Origin: an uncultured Bacilli bacterium
Lineage (GTDB): Bacteria; Bacillota_I; Bacilli_A; RF39; UBA660
Direction: 5' to 3'
DNA: 64,000 bases
Assembly (NCBI GenBank): GCA_910586425.1
Contig: CAJUHL010000003.1
Coordinates: forward strand, 1 to 64,000
The translations under genes and the position numbers were made by a program. Below, one piece after another: positions 14,551 to 25,731 of the stretch. Below the pieces are notes generated by a model that worked only from the letters and a program-made list of their open reading frames with translations, made no database searches and was not told the DNA's origin. Each line of letters opens with the position of its first letter. Positions within the stretch are counted from its first letter, which is position 1.

Positions 14551-17087
14551 AGCAATTTTTCCCATTTTTGTAGCAAAATATCCAAAGCTTGCTTTTCACG
14601 TTCTAGTGTCATTCGTTCTTGTTCTACCAATGAAGATGGTGCTTTACTTATGTAATTGGAATTGGCTAGTAAATTTTCTCTTCTGTGAATATTGGCCTCT
14701 AATTTTTCTTTTTCTTTGCTTAACATCTCTTTTTCTTTTTCATGATTTTGTTCAAAAATGAAATCAATTGAATATTGTTTCGTTGCTACATTACCATAAG
14801 TTTGACCTTGTAATTCTTCTTTTGTAACCAATTGTTCTTTTGAAATTTTTAACATATCTAAAATCAGTTGGTCTCCTTCAAAATACACTTTTGCAGTTTT
14901 GGGAATTTGATTTTCTAATTTATAAGTTCTTACCTTTACTACAAATGCAATCATTTCATCCAATATAGATTTTTCGTTATCATAAATTTGTTCTTTTTGA
15001 ACAACAGGATAAGCACTAATCATAATGGATGCTTCATGAAAAGACAACATTTGATAAATTTCTTCTGTAACATATGGCATAAATGGATGTAATAATTTCA
15101 AGATTGTTTCCAATACTTTCCTCAACACTGTTTTACTGGTATCATTCATCTGCATTTTGGCCAGTTCAATGTACCAATCACAAAAATCATTCCATACAAA
15201 ATTGTACAGTTCCGCACCAACTACATTGAATTCATATTGATCCATATGTTTTCTAACCACTTCTATCAAATGATTCATTTTGGTTAAAATCCATTTTTCA
15301 CTCAATCCTAAATGTTCCATGGTTTCATTGCTTGGTGTAAATCCTTCTAAATTCATAAGAACAAAACGACTTGCATTCCATAATTTATTGATAAAATTCC
15401 ATGTCGATTTTACTTTTTCCTCATCATATCTTAAATCCATACCCAAAGCAGACGACGTTGCTAAAAAGAAGCGAAGGGCATCACATCCATAGGTATCAAT
15501 GACATCCATTGGATCCACACCGTTTCCCAAGGATTTGGACATTTTTCTTCCTTGTTTATCACGAATCAGTCCATGAATCAAACAATCATTAAACGGAACT
15601 TTATCTGTAAAATGAAGTCCTTGAAAAGTCATACGATTGACCCAAAAAGGAATGATGTCATATCCAGTTACCAAACAATTATTTGGATAGTATCTTTTGA
15701 AATCAGCTGTTTCATCTGGCCAACCTAGTGTACTAAATGGCCATAAAGCACTACTAAACCAAGTATCTAACACATCGGTATCTTGAACCCAACCTTCTTC
15801 TTCTGGCGCCTTCTCACCCACATATACAGCATCGCCTTTGTACCAAGCAGGAATTCTATGACCCCACCACAATTGTCTAGAAATACACCAATCATACGTA
15901 ATTTCCATCCAATGATTCATAACTTTTTCGAAACGTTCTGGAACAAAATGAACTTTATGATTTTGATTTTTTTGATTTTCCAATACACGGTCCGCAAGTG
16001 GTCTCATTTTGACAAACCATTGTTTGGATAAGTATGGTTCTACCATGACATCAGTTCTTTCACTATGTCCAACACTATGTACCATTGGCTCGATTGCGAG
16101 GAAAAGACCTTGTTCTTTTAAATCCTCTACTACTTTTTTCCTACATTCAAAGCGATCCATTCCCTTATAAATACCTGCATTTTCATTCATTGTTCCATTG
16201 GGATTCATGACAACGATTCGCTCTAAATGATGACGCAGACCTACTTCAAAATCATTGGGATCATGAGCGGGTGTAATTTTGACAACACCTGTTCCAAATT
16301 CAGGATCTGCATGCATATCGCCTACAATTGGAATTTTTTTACCAACAATAGGTAAAATAACATTTTTTCCAATTAAGTGTTTATATCGCTCATCTTTAGG
16401 ATTGACAGCAACTGCAGTATCTCCAAATAAGGTTTCTGGTCTTGTTGTGGCGACTTCTAAATAAGCATCACTATCTTCTAAATAATATTTCAAATGATAA
16501 AAGGCACCTTCTACTTCCTTATAGATAACTTCTTCATTTGATAAAGCAGTCATTGCTTCAGGATCCCAGTGAATAATACGTTCTCCACGGTAAATCAAAC
16601 CTTCGTTATACAAATCAACAAATACCTTTCGAACCGCACGACTTAGTCCTTCATCTAATGTAAAACGCTCTTTGGAATAGTCGAGTGATAATCCTAATTT
16701 TTCCCACTGATTATGGATGTTTTCTGCATATTCCTCTTTCCACTCCCAAGCCACTTTTAGCCACTCATCGCGGTCCATAGCACGAGGATTGATTCCTTGT
16801 TCTTTTAATTTTTTATCTACTTTCGCTTGTGTAGCAATTCCAGCATGGTCCATACCTGGTAACCAAAGTGCGTCATACCCATCCATTCGCTTATAACGAA
16901 TTAAAATATCTTGTAATGTTGTATCACAAGCATGCCCAATATGTAATTTTCCAGTTACATTGGGAGGTGGAATCACGATACAATAAGGTGGTTTGTTATC
17001 ATCACCAGATTGAAAATAGCCTCTTTCTTTCCATGTTTGATATTTGTTTTTTTCTACCTCTTTATGGTTGTATTTGGTTTCTAACAT
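14547..17087 (-). CDS. valS: Valine-tRNA ligase
   Basis: Class I synthetase charging tRNA-Val. The 846-residue protein shows [12 protein letters not shown] (HIGH motif) near residue 42, the CP1 editing domain with [17 protein letters not shown], the HPxD-like [23 protein letters not shown] (KMSKS motif) near 520, an anticodon-binding domain and the C-terminal coiled-coil arm. Length is slightly below the usual 880. Its start overlaps the end of the HD-domain gene by seven bases, and both lie behind the T-box at 17840-18057. Confidence 0.96.
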   Translation of the reverse strand: MLETKYNHKEVEKNKYQTWKERGYFQSGDDNKPPYCIVIPPPNVTGKLHIGHACDTTLQDILIRYKRMDGYDALWLPGMDHAGIATQAKVDKKLKEQGINPRAMDRDEWLKVAWEWKEEYAENIHNQWEKLGLSLDYSKERFTLDEGLSRAVRKVFVDLYNEGLIYRGERIIHWDPEAMTALSNEEVIYKEVEGAFYHLKYYLEDSDAYLEVATTRPETLFGDTAVAVNPKDERYKHLIGKNVILPIVGKKIPIVGDMHADPEFGTGVVKITPAHDPNDFEVGLRHHLERIVVMNPNGTMNENAGIYKGMDRFECRKKVVEDLKEQGLFLAIEPMVHSVGHSERTDVMVEPYLSKQWFVKMRPLADRVLENQKNQNHKVHFVPERFEKVMNHWMEITYDWCISRQLWWGHRIPAWYKGDAVYVGEKAPEEEGWVQDTDVLDTWFSSALWPFSTLGWPDETADFKRYYPNNCLVTGYDIIPFWVNRMTFQGLHFTDKVPFNDCLIHGLIRDKQGRKMSKSLGNGVDPMDVIDTYGCDALRFFLATSSALGMDLRYDEEKVKSTWNFINKLWNASRFVLMNLEGFTPSNETMEHLGLSEKWILTKMNHLIEVVRKHMDQYEFNVVGAELYNFVWNDFCDWYIELAKMQMNDTSKTVLRKVLETILKLLHPFMPYVTEEIYQMLSFHEASIMISAYPVVQKEQIYDNEKSILDEMIAFVVKVRTYKLENQIPKTAKVYFEGDQLILDMLKISKEQLVTKEELQGQTYGNVATKQYSIDFIFEQNHEKEKEMLSKEKEKLEANIHRRENLLANSNYISKAPSSLVEQERMTLEREKQALDILLQKWEKLL

Positions 17088-17824
17088 ATATTTAACCTCT
17101 TTTCTATATAATCTATTAAAATCCTTCTGATTTCTTGTATTTTTGCATTTTCTGGAAAATAAATTTCTAATAATTTAATCTTATTTTCTATGATTTCTGT
17201 TTCCTTTAAATATTGTAAAGTATAATCAAAATGAATGTCAAAAACAAATGCAAGAGAACGTAAAATATAATCCTCATCTGCATCCTTCATTTCTGTATCT
17301 TTACACAATTCATGCATCCGAATAGATTGAATCAGTTGTTCATTTAAGATAGGCGAATCTGTTGTAATTTGATTTCCTTGTTCCTTTAAAATATCCAATT
17401 TATCGGCATCTTGAATGATTTGAACATATAAAAGTTCCCTTCCTGACATGAAATCGATGACTCGTTTATGATGATTTTGAACAACCTTCAAAATCAAATT
17501 TTTAACTTCTATATTGGATACAAAGGAGGAGAGAAAATCTATTTTTGTTAAAATTTGAGCCCCTAACTCACCATGGTCCATGGAATATTGATCATGATAG
17601 GTTTGATATCTTGTCCATTGCTCAAATCTACCAATATCATGTAAAAGACCCATAACACCTATAAGCTCGATTTCTTCTTCTTTCAAATGCAATGCACGCG
17701 CAATCTCCATAGAATATTCCATGACTCGGAATGTATGATGAAATTGTTCTAACAACCTTTTTTCTTTTAAATCAAATTGTTTCACATACTGGATCCATTC
17801 TTTTCTACATTGTTGTAACATCAT
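17081..17824 (-). CDS. HD-domain protein
   Basis: 247 residues with a metal-dependent phosphohydrolase HD domain: [11 protein letters not shown] (first His-bearing helix region near residue 30), [11 protein letters not shown] near 65, HGELGAQIL near 90 and VQNHHKR plus QDADKLDIL further on. Substrate unknown; such stand-alone HD proteins often act on nucleotides or phosphates. AGGAGG and GGGATG precede the start. It is the first gene after the valyl T-box and overlaps valS, so its level follows tRNA-Val charging. Confidence 0.85.
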   Translation of the reverse strand: MMLQQCRKEWIQYVKQFDLKEKRLLEQFHHTFRVMEYSMEIARALHLKEEEIELIGVMGLLHDIGRFEQWTRYQTYHDQYSMDHGELGAQILTKIDFLSSFVSNIEVKNLILKVVQNHHKRVIDFMSGRELLYVQIIQDADKLDILKEQGNQITTDSPILNEQLIQSIRMHELCKDTEMKDADEDYILRSLAFVFDIHFDYTLQYLKETEIIENKIKLLEIYFPENAKIQEIRRILIDYIEKRLNIC

Positions 17825-17839
17825 CCCTTGCCTCCTAAA

Positions 17840-18057
17840 TAAAAAAACACATCCCTAGATAAGGACGTGATTGCCGTGGTACCACCTTAATTTATAACAT
17901 AAGTTATCTTATATATTTAACGCATATGATACGGAATATTCTACTGATTTTCAAATATTCAGCTCCCAAGCTACCTGCACATTGCTTTATTATCTGTTTT
18001 CACCAACCACAGACTCTCTTTCAATATCACAATTGTACTCCTCTTGTTCCAAGCTTT
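17840..18057 (-). promoter_or_regulatory. T-box riboswitch controlling the HD gene and valS
   Basis: Contains AAGGTGGTACCACGG (about 17890-17873), the canonical T-box bulge. The terminator hairpin pairs CACGTCC with GGGATGTG and is followed by TTTTTTT. The downstream valS indicates a valine specifier. Confidence 0.92.
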
Positions 18058-18063
18058 TATACC

Positions 18064-18092
18064 ATTATATTCAGAAATCAATCATTTGTCAA
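18064..18092 (-). promoter_or_regulatory. Consensus sigma-A promoter of the valyl T-box transcript
   Basis: TTGACA (18092-18087), 17 bp, TATAAT (18069-18064): a perfect consensus promoter. Confidence 0.85.
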
Positions 18093-18126
18093 ATTCATCT
18101 TTCCACCGATAATAACCTCCCTTAAA

Positions 18127-18163
18127 AAAATATAATATCTTCTAACACACTTTTTAAGATATG
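18127..18163 (-). terminator. Terminator containing the spoIID-like stop codon
   Basis: ATATCTT pairs with AAGATAT and is followed by TATATTTTTTT. The TAA stop lies at the end of the 5' arm. Confidence 0.65.
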
Positions 18164-19431
18164 GATGTTCCTGGGTAATAATGAGACAAAATTTGTTGAT
18201 AAGAATAGCCTTCTTTAGCCATACCATTCGCACCATATTGACTTAATCCTACCCCATGTCCCCATCCCCTTGTTGTAATCAACAGATTTCCATTTTCTAA
18301 AGAAATATCAAAATCAGAAGAACGTAGACCTAAAATAGAACGTAAATCAACTCCTTGATAGGTTTGATTTTGTATCCTTACTTCCGATACTCTTCCACTT
18401 TCATTTCGGCTTAAAATTTCAATATCACCATCTTGTACATTGGTAATCCCAAATAAACTTAACAGTTGATTCATATCTTTTGATACAGTATTCATATAAA
18501 AAGTAGTATTGTAATCCCAATGAGAATCCACACTTTGTAAATAGGGAACTTCATAACCCCAAACATTACGAGCAGCTTCGGTTTTACCATTACTAGTAGA
18601 ATGGTACACTGCATCAATATAACGTCCTTGATAACGCAAAGTTTGTCCTTGTGTACTTTGACAAGCTTCTTTCACCTTATTCCAATAAAATTCATAAGAA
18701 GAACCCCATTCAGCTCTCAAACGATTTTCATCATAATATACTTGTGTATCAGTAGAATCTGTAAGAACCTTGCCTTCCTCTATTCTCTTCAATGCATAAG
18801 TACGCACCAGCACTGCCTGTGCTTGTAAGGCAGAAGTATGAAAAGAAGCAGGCATCTCTGCAGCGACCACTCCAGCAACATATTCTTCAAATTCTAATAC
18901 CACTTTAGTTCCATTACGATAAATGGTTATTGGGTTTGTAATAGCAGGGACTTGAGGTTGTTCTTCCTGTTGTGTTTGGGTGGCCTCTGATGGAGATGCA
19001 GAAACAGAATCATGGATGATGGCATCTGCCTCTTCTACCGTTGATTGGATTGGATTATTTTCCTCTACTGTTGGAATTTCTGATTGTTGTAAATTTTCTG
19101 TTGCATCTATTCTTGGAATAGAATCCAGTATAGAAACATCACTGATAGTTTGTGTAATCGCAGGTGAAGAAAAAGAAAAGAAGTCTGGTGTTTCCATCAC
19201 TGGAGCTTCCTTCCATAAAAGAGAGGCAACGACAATCCCACTTGCAAGGACTACAACTTTTTTCCCATAAAAAGAAATATGATTCTTCTTGACCCAATTT
19301 TGAATTTGCTTAACAAAGCCAACCTCTTTTAATTCCTTAAAAAATTCTTTACTAAATTCATAATTATAATTCATATAACAATATAATACTTCTTCCCCAT
19401 TTTCCATTTTAATTTCAAATGATTCTATCAT
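18154..19431 (-). CDS. SpoIID/LytB-domain protein (stage II sporulation protein D-like)
   Basis: SpoIID is a peptidoglycan lytic transglycosylase needed for engulfment during sporulation; relatives also act in vegetative walls. This 425-residue protein has a ~50-residue cytoplasmic N-terminus, one membrane segment (VVVLASGIVVASLLW near residue 60), a Ser/Glu/Gln-rich linker to about 160, and the SpoIID domain with VVAAEMPASFHTSALQAQAV (likely catalytic Glu) and the C-terminal RGWGHGVGLSQYGANGMA. The cytoplasmic head and long linker differ from B. subtilis SpoIID (~340 residues). Start supported by GGTGAT. Confidence 0.85.
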   Translation of the reverse strand: MIESFEIKMENGEEVLYCYMNYNYEFSKEFFKELKEVGFVKQIQNWVKKNHISFYGKKVVVLASGIVVASLLWKEAPVMETPDFFSFSSPAITQTISDVSILDSIPRIDATENLQQSEIPTVEENNPIQSTVEEADAIIHDSVSASPSEATQTQQEEQPQVPAITNPITIYRNGTKVVLEFEEYVAGVVAAEMPASFHTSALQAQAVLVRTYALKRIEEGKVLTDSTDTQVYYDENRLRAEWGSSYEFYWNKVKEACQSTQGQTLRYQGRYIDAVYHSTSNGKTEAARNVWGYEVPYLQSVDSHWDYNTTFYMNTVSKDMNQLLSLFGITNVQDGDIEILSRNESGRVSEVRIQNQTYQGVDLRSILGLRSSDFDISLENGNLLITTRGWGHGVGLSQYGANGMAKEGYSYQQILSHYYPGTSIS

Positions 19432-19507
19432 AGTATCACCAATATTAATATGGAATTTTTTTACATATTTATGAGCATTCTAACCATTCTTCTTTTAAAA
19501 AGAAAGT

Positions 19508-21826
19508 TTATCTCACTTTCTCTTTTGCAATGGCTCTTACTTCAACAGTTTGATTTCCCATAATTACAGCATCTATGATCTGATTTTCAATCTTATCTTT
19601 GATAATTTTATCAATCTTACGCGCTCCATATTCTGAATAATTAGAAAGAGTACAAATTTCTTCTAATACAGAAGGCTTAATTTGAACAGAAATCTTGCGT
19701 TTGTGATATTTTTCCTTTAAATTTTTTATTTTGGTATGAATGACTTCCATAATATTGTCTTTGGTAAGAGTATGGAAAACAATCACATTATCCATACGGT
19801 TGACAAAAGCAACACTAAAGTTTTCCTTTAATTTACTAAGTACTGTATCATTGGTAGCTTCATGGAACCCAACATGGATATCCGTAAACCCAATATTGGA
19901 AGTCATTAAAATAATGACATGATCAAATCGAACCATTTTTCCACTAGCATCCTTGATTTTTCCTTCTTCTAAAATTTGAAAAAACAAATGGATAATATTG
20001 GGGTGGGCTTTTTCGATTTCATCTAAAATCAAAACAGAATACGGTTTGTTACGAATTTCTTCTAATACATTGCGATTATCATCATAGCCAACATATCCAG
20101 GGGGCGCCCCAATGATTTTACTAACAGAGTGGGCTTCTGTATATTCACTCATATCCAAACGAATGACATTTTGATGTCCTACCATACAATCGCCAAATAA
20201 GGTTGCAAGTTGTGTTTTTCCAACACCACTTGGCCCCATAAACATCATAGAATAACATTGATGTTCATAAAAACCAAGCTTGATTTTTTTGGCAATGGCA
20301 AGTAATTCTTCTAAAGCATGATCTTGCCCAACAATCTTATTTTTGAGTTCTCGTTCTAGTGCTTGAATCGTTTTTTGATTGTCTTCTAATATCTCATATA
20401 CAGGAATTTTGGTTTTCAAATGGACCACATCAGCAATGTCTTCTTTGGTAACTGGTTTTCTGTTTTTTTGATACAATTTTAGCTCTAAATGGTTCATTTC
20501 ATCTAAATACTGGTTTTCTGTTTCTTTGAGTTTGGAAGCAGTTTCAAAATCGTGATGAATAACGGCATTGTTTTTTTGCAAAATCAATTCTTCCACTTTC
20601 TTTTTTAACTGATTATATTTTTTGATATCTTTATTTTCTTTTAAACTGACTTTCGCACATACTTCATCTAAAATATCAATAGAACGGTCAGGCTCATTAC
20701 GATCATAAATGTATTTACCCGATAAATCGATAATTAGATCAATCATTTCTTCACCTATTTGAACAAAATGATACTTTTCATAAATACCTTTTAATTTCAT
20801 TAAAATATCTTTGACTACTTCCCGCGATGGGGTATCCACCATAATTTTTTGAAAACGACGTTCTAAAGCACCATCTTTTTCAATGTATTTTTTATATTCC
20901 GATGTTGTGGTTGCTCCAATACATCTTAATTTATTACGCGCAAGTGCAGGTTTAAATATATTAGAAGCATCGATTGCACCTTCTGCTCCTCCAGCACCTA
21001 CTAGTGTATGAATTTCATCAATGAAAAGAATGATATCATCATTATCTTCAATTTCTTTTAAAATTTTACGCATACGTTCTTCAAATTCTCCACGATATTT
21101 TGTCCCTGCAACTGCGGTTGCCATATCCAAGCTGATAATTCGTTTATTTTTAAGTTGCATTGGAACTTCTCCTACTGCAATAAGACGCGACAATTCTTCT
21201 ACAATGGCAGTTTTTCCAACACCGGCTTCTCCAATCAAGATTGGATTATTTTTGGTCCTACGAGATAACACTTCCAAAACTCTTTTGAGTTCATCATCTC
21301 TTCCAATGACTGGATCTAGTTCCCCATTTTGCGCTTTGAGCGTCAAATCGATTCCCAATTCTTCTAACAATAATTTTTTATTTTTCTTATGTTTTTTAGG
21401 ACTAGTAAAACGATAGATAAAATCAGAATACAATTGGTCCAAATCCAGTTGCATGCCAAGCATGATACGGATTGCAACACCTTCTCCTTCCTCTAACAAA
21501 CTAGAAAATAAATGTTCTATTGTTACCTCACCATTGTTATTTTCTTTACTATCCATAATGGCATTTTCTAAAATACGTTTTAAGAGTGGTGTTCTTAAAA
21601 AATAATGATTGGCTTCACTTCCCATTCCTACAATCGCAATAATTTCTTCTTTGAATTTCGCATAATCTAGTCCAGATTCCTTTAGTTTTTGCGAAACACT
21701 ATTATCCCCTTTTAAAATCGCCAAAAGCAAATGTTCACTTCCTACATAAGGATGCTTTAACTCATACATTTCTTTTTTCGCATTTACCAGTACTTTTCTT
21801 GCTTCTTCTGTAAAATTTCCATACAT
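19508..21826 (-). CDS. clpC: ClpC-type AAA+ chaperone of the Clp protease
   Basis: Unfolds substrates for ClpP. The 772-residue protein has two Clp N-repeats (to about 140), AAA+ domain 1 with GEAGVGKT near 200 and [14 protein letters not shown], an M-domain with a UVR-like segment ([19 protein letters not shown]), and AAA+ domain 2 with [11 protein letters not shown] near 530 and [13 protein letters not shown]. This architecture marks ClpC rather than ClpB or ClpE. The usual ctsR-mcsA-mcsB neighbours are absent. GAGGAGATGG precedes the ATG. No CtsR operator was recognised upstream. Confidence 0.93.
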   Translation of the reverse strand: MYGNFTEEARKVLVNAKKEMYELKHPYVGSEHLLLAILKGDNSVSQKLKESGLDYAKFKEEIIAIVGMGSEANHYFLRTPLLKRILENAIMDSKENNNGEVTIEHLFSSLLEEGEGVAIRIMLGMQLDLDQLYSDFIYRFTSPKKHKKNKKLLLEELGIDLTLKAQNGELDPVIGRDDELKRVLEVLSRRTKNNPILIGEAGVGKTAIVEELSRLIAVGEVPMQLKNKRIISLDMATAVAGTKYRGEFEERMRKILKEIEDNDDIILFIDEIHTLVGAGGAEGAIDASNIFKPALARNKLRCIGATTTSEYKKYIEKDGALERRFQKIMVDTPSREVVKDILMKLKGIYEKYHFVQIGEEMIDLIIDLSGKYIYDRNEPDRSIDILDEVCAKVSLKENKDIKKYNQLKKKVEELILQKNNAVIHHDFETASKLKETENQYLDEMNHLELKLYQKNRKPVTKEDIADVVHLKTKIPVYEILEDNQKTIQALERELKNKIVGQDHALEELLAIAKKIKLGFYEHQCYSMMFMGPSGVGKTQLATLFGDCMVGHQNVIRLDMSEYTEAHSVSKIIGAPPGYVGYDDNRNVLEEIRNKPYSVLILDEIEKAHPNIIHLFFQILEEGKIKDASGKMVRFDHVIILMTSNIGFTDIHVGFHEATNDTVLSKLKENFSVAFVNRMDNVIVFHTLTKDNIMEVIHTKIKNLKEKYHKRKISVQIKPSVLEEICTLSNYSEYGARKIDKIIKDKIENQIIDAVIMGNQTVEVRAIAKEKVR

Positions 21827-21966
21827 AAGATACCATCTCCTCTATTTATTCTATGTATATAATGTTGTAATAACTTCTATTTTAAACAACAATTTATTTC
21901 TTTTTTTCTACAATACTAAAATAACATATGAAAATTGAAGATTCTGTCGCTTATTTGGAAATAAAA

Positions 21967-21996
21967 AAATCTATTTCCTTTTTAAAATAGATTCTT
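21967..21996 (-). terminator. Terminator downstream of the spoVB-like operon
   Basis: AATCTATTT and AAATAGATT form a stem followed by TTTTTATT on the minus strand, about 300 bases after the spoVB-like stop. Confidence 0.7.
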
Positions 21997-22207
21997 AATG
22001 AAAATGGTAAAATACATTTGTTTTACAATGAGGTGGTTCTCAAGTTCTGATATATAAAGGCAATTGCTAGTAATAGAAATTACATTTGGTTTATGATAAT
22101 CATTTCTTTATTATATGGAATTTTTACTTATATTTTTTTGAATTCTGATCGAAATAGCCATTTATTTCATCTATTAATGGATTATCAAATTCACTTATAT
22201 TTGGCCA

Positions 22208-22288
22208 TTACATCATTTTCAAATTATCAACAATTAGTTTCACCAATCCCAATAATAGTTCTGCACTTGCCTCAAAAACAAATTCCAT
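22208..22288 (-). pseudogene. Short open frame, probably a gene remnant, after the spoVB-like gene
   Basis: AAGG seven bases before an ATG, five bases after the preceding stop, leads into a 26-codon frame (MEFVFEASAELLLGLVKLIV, then six more codons) that stops. Coding-like text continues in another frame (SEFDNPLIDEINGYFDQNSK). The rest of the 21827-22292 gap holds no gene I can support apart from the terminator. I read the segment as a decaying gene; a real micro-protein is the alternative. Confidence 0.3.
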
Positions 22289-22292
22289 AGGT

Positions 22293-23918
22293 TTACCTTC
22301 TTACAGAAAATGGGTTCTTTTTCAAATTGAGAAATACATTTTTGAAACCACCACTACGACTAACAGTTACAAAGTATATAATAGCACCTAATATAGCATA
22401 GAAAACTACTTTTATCATTGCAAAAAAACGACTTTCTTCTGCAACAGGAAGAAACAATCCTACAATTTTTAAACTCATAAACATAATGAGTGTCGAAAGT
22501 ACCATTTTGCCAATTACAAATCGACTTGGATATACTGTAATATGATGTTTTTTAGCAAGTACATATAACAAAATCAAAATAGCAATACCTTGTGCAAGCA
22601 AAGTAGCAACACTAGGTCCATAATAAGCCCCAATGGCAAACAAATTACAAAAATACATCATAGGAATATTCAGTACTATTTTTAAAATAAAACTAAACAA
22701 TAAAGTGCCAATTGCAAGCTTGGTATCATTAATCGTTTGTGCAATGTTTAACAAGATAGTAAATAAAGAAAAAGAAATCGCTTGAAAAACAAACAAAGAG
22801 AAAATAGAAGCACAAAGCACTTGTTTGCCGTAGAAAATAGTCCAAATAGGTTCAGATAAAAAACTAAGTCCAAATACCATAGGCAGGGAAAATAGTAACA
22901 ATACTTGAATCGCTTGATTCACCTTTGTATTGACAGAAGCCATATCTTTTTCTACATAACTAGCTGCTATATTGGGAACCAAACTAATACTGATTCCAAG
23001 AGAAATTGATACCACAATCATGTTCAATTTACTTCCCCATGTAGTCAAAACACCTAAAACACTTTCTGTTACAGTTGCTTCATAACCAATTTGGGTAAGC
23101 GTCTTTACTACTGTAAACGTATCCACCAAAGAAAAAGCCGATTTTAACAAATCTATCACCAAAAAAGGCAGTGCGTAAAATACAATTTTTTTCAAAATGA
23201 TAGAATTGGTAATTTTCGCTTCTTTCCTTGTACGTATCTGATTAGAATGAAGGAGTTCCTTATTCTTATGTATTTGAACTGCTAAATAAAAATAAGCCGC
23301 AATAGCACCAGCTGTTGCTCCAAAAACTGCAAGACCAACCGCAGTATCGATACTGGTATGAAACACCTTAATGGCAAAAAAACTACCCAACAATATGACT
23401 GAAACCCGAACAAACTGTTCAATGACCTGTGCTTTACTTGGAGCCTCCATCATCTTATGCCCTTGCAAATAACCTTTCATCACACTTAATATAGGTACAA
23501 TTAATAACGACATAGAAATCACACGAATGACCATTGTTACACTTTCTACCGTATTTCCACCAATCAAATCACCTAAAATCCATTGAGCAAGCATAGGTGC
23601 CATTAACATCATTAGAACAAAAAGAACAATACTGAATGTCATAATAAGAGAAAGTCCAATCTTGTAGACTCTTTCCTTGCTGTTCTCATACTCTAATGTT
23701 TGGTATTCACTTACCAATTTCGATATCGCAATTGGTATACCACTTGTAGATAAGCTTAAGAACACCGCATAAATGGAATAGGCGTAACTATAAAGGGCTC
23801 CCCCTTGACTTCCAATCATAGAAAAAAAGGGAATCACATAAAGAAGTCCTATGATTTTGCAAACAATAATTCCAAACGTCGATATCATCGCACCTTTTAA
23901 AAAACTACTTTTTTTCAT
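22293..23918 (-). CDS. spoVB: SpoVB/MurJ-type MVF flippase
   Basis: A 541-residue polytopic protein of the MOP/MVF superfamily with about 14 hydrophobic segments. SFLKGAMISTFGIIVCKIIG, SGIPIAISKLVSEY and FGLSFLSEPIWTIFYG are typical of SpoVB/YtgP/MurJ-like Bacillota proteins that flip lipid-linked precursors such as lipid II. The start at 23918 (MKKSSFLKG) is preferred to an ATG 48 bases upstream that would overlap cse60; GAGG lies 11 bases before it. Adjacent cse60 and a second flippase make an envelope/sporulation cluster. The exact lipid substrate is not determinable. Confidence 0.8.
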   Translation of the reverse strand: MKKSSFLKGAMISTFGIIVCKIIGLLYVIPFFSMIGSQGGALYSYAYSIYAVFLSLSTSGIPIAISKLVSEYQTLEYENSKERVYKIGLSLIMTFSIVLFVLMMLMAPMLAQWILGDLIGGNTVESVTMVIRVISMSLLIVPILSVMKGYLQGHKMMEAPSKAQVIEQFVRVSVILLGSFFAIKVFHTSIDTAVGLAVFGATAGAIAAYFYLAVQIHKNKELLHSNQIRTRKEAKITNSIILKKIVFYALPFLVIDLLKSAFSLVDTFTVVKTLTQIGYEATVTESVLGVLTTWGSKLNMIVVSISLGISISLVPNIAASYVEKDMASVNTKVNQAIQVLLLFSLPMVFGLSFLSEPIWTIFYGKQVLCASIFSLFVFQAISFSLFTILLNIAQTINDTKLAIGTLLFSFILKIVLNIPMMYFCNLFAIGAYYGPSVATLLAQGIAILILLYVLAKKHHITVYPSRFVIGKMVLSTLIMFMSLKIVGLFLPVAEESRFFAMIKVVFYAILGAIIYFVTVSRSGGFKNVFLNLKKNPFSVRR

Positions 23919-23932
23919 ACACCATAACCTCA

Positions 23933-24106
23933 CTATTTTTGATATACAACCATTGCGGAAAAACAAAATACTTGTTCCTCTGAAAAAACACTTACTGCAA
24001 CTTGATATTTAATATCAATTACTTCTACTTCTTCTTCACTTAAAAATGCATTGATGGCTGCTTCTAAATCTTTCTCATGACTCTCATCAAATAGTTTTAC
24101 TTTCAT
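23933..24106 (-). CDS. cse60: Sporulation protein Cse60
   Basis: A 57-residue protein beginning MKVKLFDESHEKDLEAAINA and containing EVIDIKYQVAVSVFSEEQ and FCFSAMVVY. This matches Bacillus Cse60 (YteV), a sigma-E-controlled small sporulation protein of unknown mechanism, over its whole ~60-residue length. GGGTGAT seven bases upstream picks the ATG at 24106 over a GTG at 24118. It lies between two flippase genes and is almost contiguous with both. Its presence is one of the clearer hints that the organism forms, or recently formed, spores. Confidence 0.85.
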   Translation of the reverse strand: MKVKLFDESHEKDLEAAINAFLSEEEVEVIDIKYQVAVSVFSEEQVFCFSAMVVYQK

Positions 24107-24131
24107 CCTATCACCCACTGGATTATACCAT

Positions 24132-25676
24132 CTAACCCTGTCTAATTCTGTCCAATTTAGAAACGAAAATATTCTTTAATTTTTGATAAAAATATTGAAA
24201 GTCATCCGTATCCTTAAATAACAAATAGAAAATCCCATTGACGATGATTAAACTACAAGTTGCTTTTAAGAAAAACCACAATAAATTACCACTTGGAATC
24301 AATCCAACCACCCAATTGGTGAAAAAAGAAACCCCCAAAAACAAAATCATAAACAAACAATATTTAATAAAATAACGTTTGGGATTTTTCCCAAAACCAT
24401 AGCGATATACAATATAAGGATCCAACCAAGTAATCGTAAAAACACGACTAACTATAGTCCCTAAAACAACTCCTGCAACCCCCATAAATTGAACCAGTAT
24501 AATGGATACGATAATATTGATGGCGATCATAACAAGAGGTCTATATTTGGCCTTCCAAAAAAGACCATACGCATTTCGGAAAGATGTCGTTACTGATTGC
24601 ATTCCTGTAATATAAAAATTGAGTGAGAGTAAAAAAACAACAGAAAAAGATAACAAATATTGTTTTCCAATCCAAATCTCAATAAAAGGATTGAATAATA
24701 CCAATAAACAAGTTCCACAAAGTGCATACAACCAGAAATTAACCAAATTAAGTTTATCGTATATAACAGAACTTCTTTTTCCACTGGTCGTTACCACTAA
24801 ATTTCCAATACTAGAAGTAATCGCATTGAATAGTTGATTTAAAACCAAATTAAGGGAATTGATAATCAACAGATAATTGGAATATATTCCAACCATAACA
24901 AGCCCAATAAATCTTGAAATCACAATATTATCGGTTCCACTGGTCACAACATTTCCAATCCGATAAATAAGAAGTGCAGATACATTTTTAGTAATATCTT
25001 GAATATCTGCTTTGTCCATTTTGGGTACTTTTTTTTGTTTTAAAAAAGGATACAATTGGATTGCTTTATGAGAAATATAAATATTTTGGACAATTACAAT
25101 GACAATACTAGAAAGTAAAAATAATATATAATTTTTAGTTAGCAACAATAATATGATTTGGATTATGGAAAGAAGTGTTGAAAAAACAAAAATAATTTTT
25201 GAAGTAATATATCCTTTTTGATCCGACTCAATTAAAAATCTCTTGTAAACAAAGAAATAACTGGATGCTGAATGAATGACAAACAAACTATAAATCAATG
25301 TCAAATGAGGAACATCAGGGATATCTTTCATCATAAATCCTAAAAAAGGAATCAAAGAAAAACCAATGATTAATACAATAACACCAATTACGTGATATAC
25401 TTTTGCGTAAAATTTCATAAGAATATTGATTTTTTTCGCATCTCTTTCAGCCAAGGGTTTATATAAACTATAAGGAATCGCAACGCCAATTCCTAGATCC
25501 GCCAAAGAAAGCATAGTAATGATATTCGAAAAAAGACCATTGACTCCTAAATACTCAGATCCTAGTGTATGGATAAAAACTGTTTTCACAGCGAAATTTA
25601 TCACAACGGTTAATACTTGTGTTACGATAGATACTGTTGAATTTCGAACTGAATTTTGGGTTCTAGAATCCTTCAT
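24132..25676 (-). CDS. Polysaccharide (PST-type) flippase
   Basis: A 514-residue membrane protein with about 12-14 helices. It starts with the amphipathic SVRNSTVSIVTQVLTVVINF and LGSEYLGVNGLFSNIITMLSLADLGIG, the signature of Wzx/PST oligosaccharide exporters in Firmicutes. It would move undecaprenyl-linked sugar units across the membrane. Promoter at 25703-25731 and an AGGATATGTGAT ribosome site directly upstream. No adjacent sugar-transferase cluster is present, so its polysaccharide is unknown. Confidence 0.82.
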   Translation of the reverse strand: MKDSRTQNSVRNSTVSIVTQVLTVVINFAVKTVFIHTLGSEYLGVNGLFSNIITMLSLADLGIGVAIPYSLYKPLAERDAKKINILMKFYAKVYHVIGVIVLIIGFSLIPFLGFMMKDIPDVPHLTLIYSLFVIHSASSYFFVYKRFLIESDQKGYITSKIIFVFSTLLSIIQIILLLLTKNYILFLLSSIVIVIVQNIYISHKAIQLYPFLKQKKVPKMDKADIQDITKNVSALLIYRIGNVVTSGTDNIVISRFIGLVMVGIYSNYLLIINSLNLVLNQLFNAITSSIGNLVVTTSGKRSSVIYDKLNLVNFWLYALCGTCLLVLFNPFIEIWIGKQYLLSFSVVFLLSLNFYITGMQSVTTSFRNAYGLFWKAKYRPLVMIAINIIVSIILVQFMGVAGVVLGTIVSRVFTITWLDPYIVYRYGFGKNPKRYFIKYCLFMILFLGVSFFTNWVVGLIPSGNLLWFFLKATCSLIIVNGIFYLLFKDTDDFQYFYQKLKNIFVSKLDRIRQG

Positions 25677-25702
25677 AACATCACATATCCTTTTCTAGTT
25701 TC

Positions 25703-25731
25703 ATTATACAGAAAAAAAGAACAATTGTAAA
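25703..25731 (-). promoter_or_regulatory. Promoter of the flippase-cse60-spoVB operon
   Basis: TTTACA (25731-25726), 17 bp, TATAAT (25708-25703). The -35 touches the stop region of the preceding gene. Confidence 0.6.

Noticed and set aside
22093..22290. Plus-strand 65-codon frame rich in Ile/Leu/Phe
   Set aside because: No ribosome site; the minus strand of the same bases has a ribosome site and more protein-like text.
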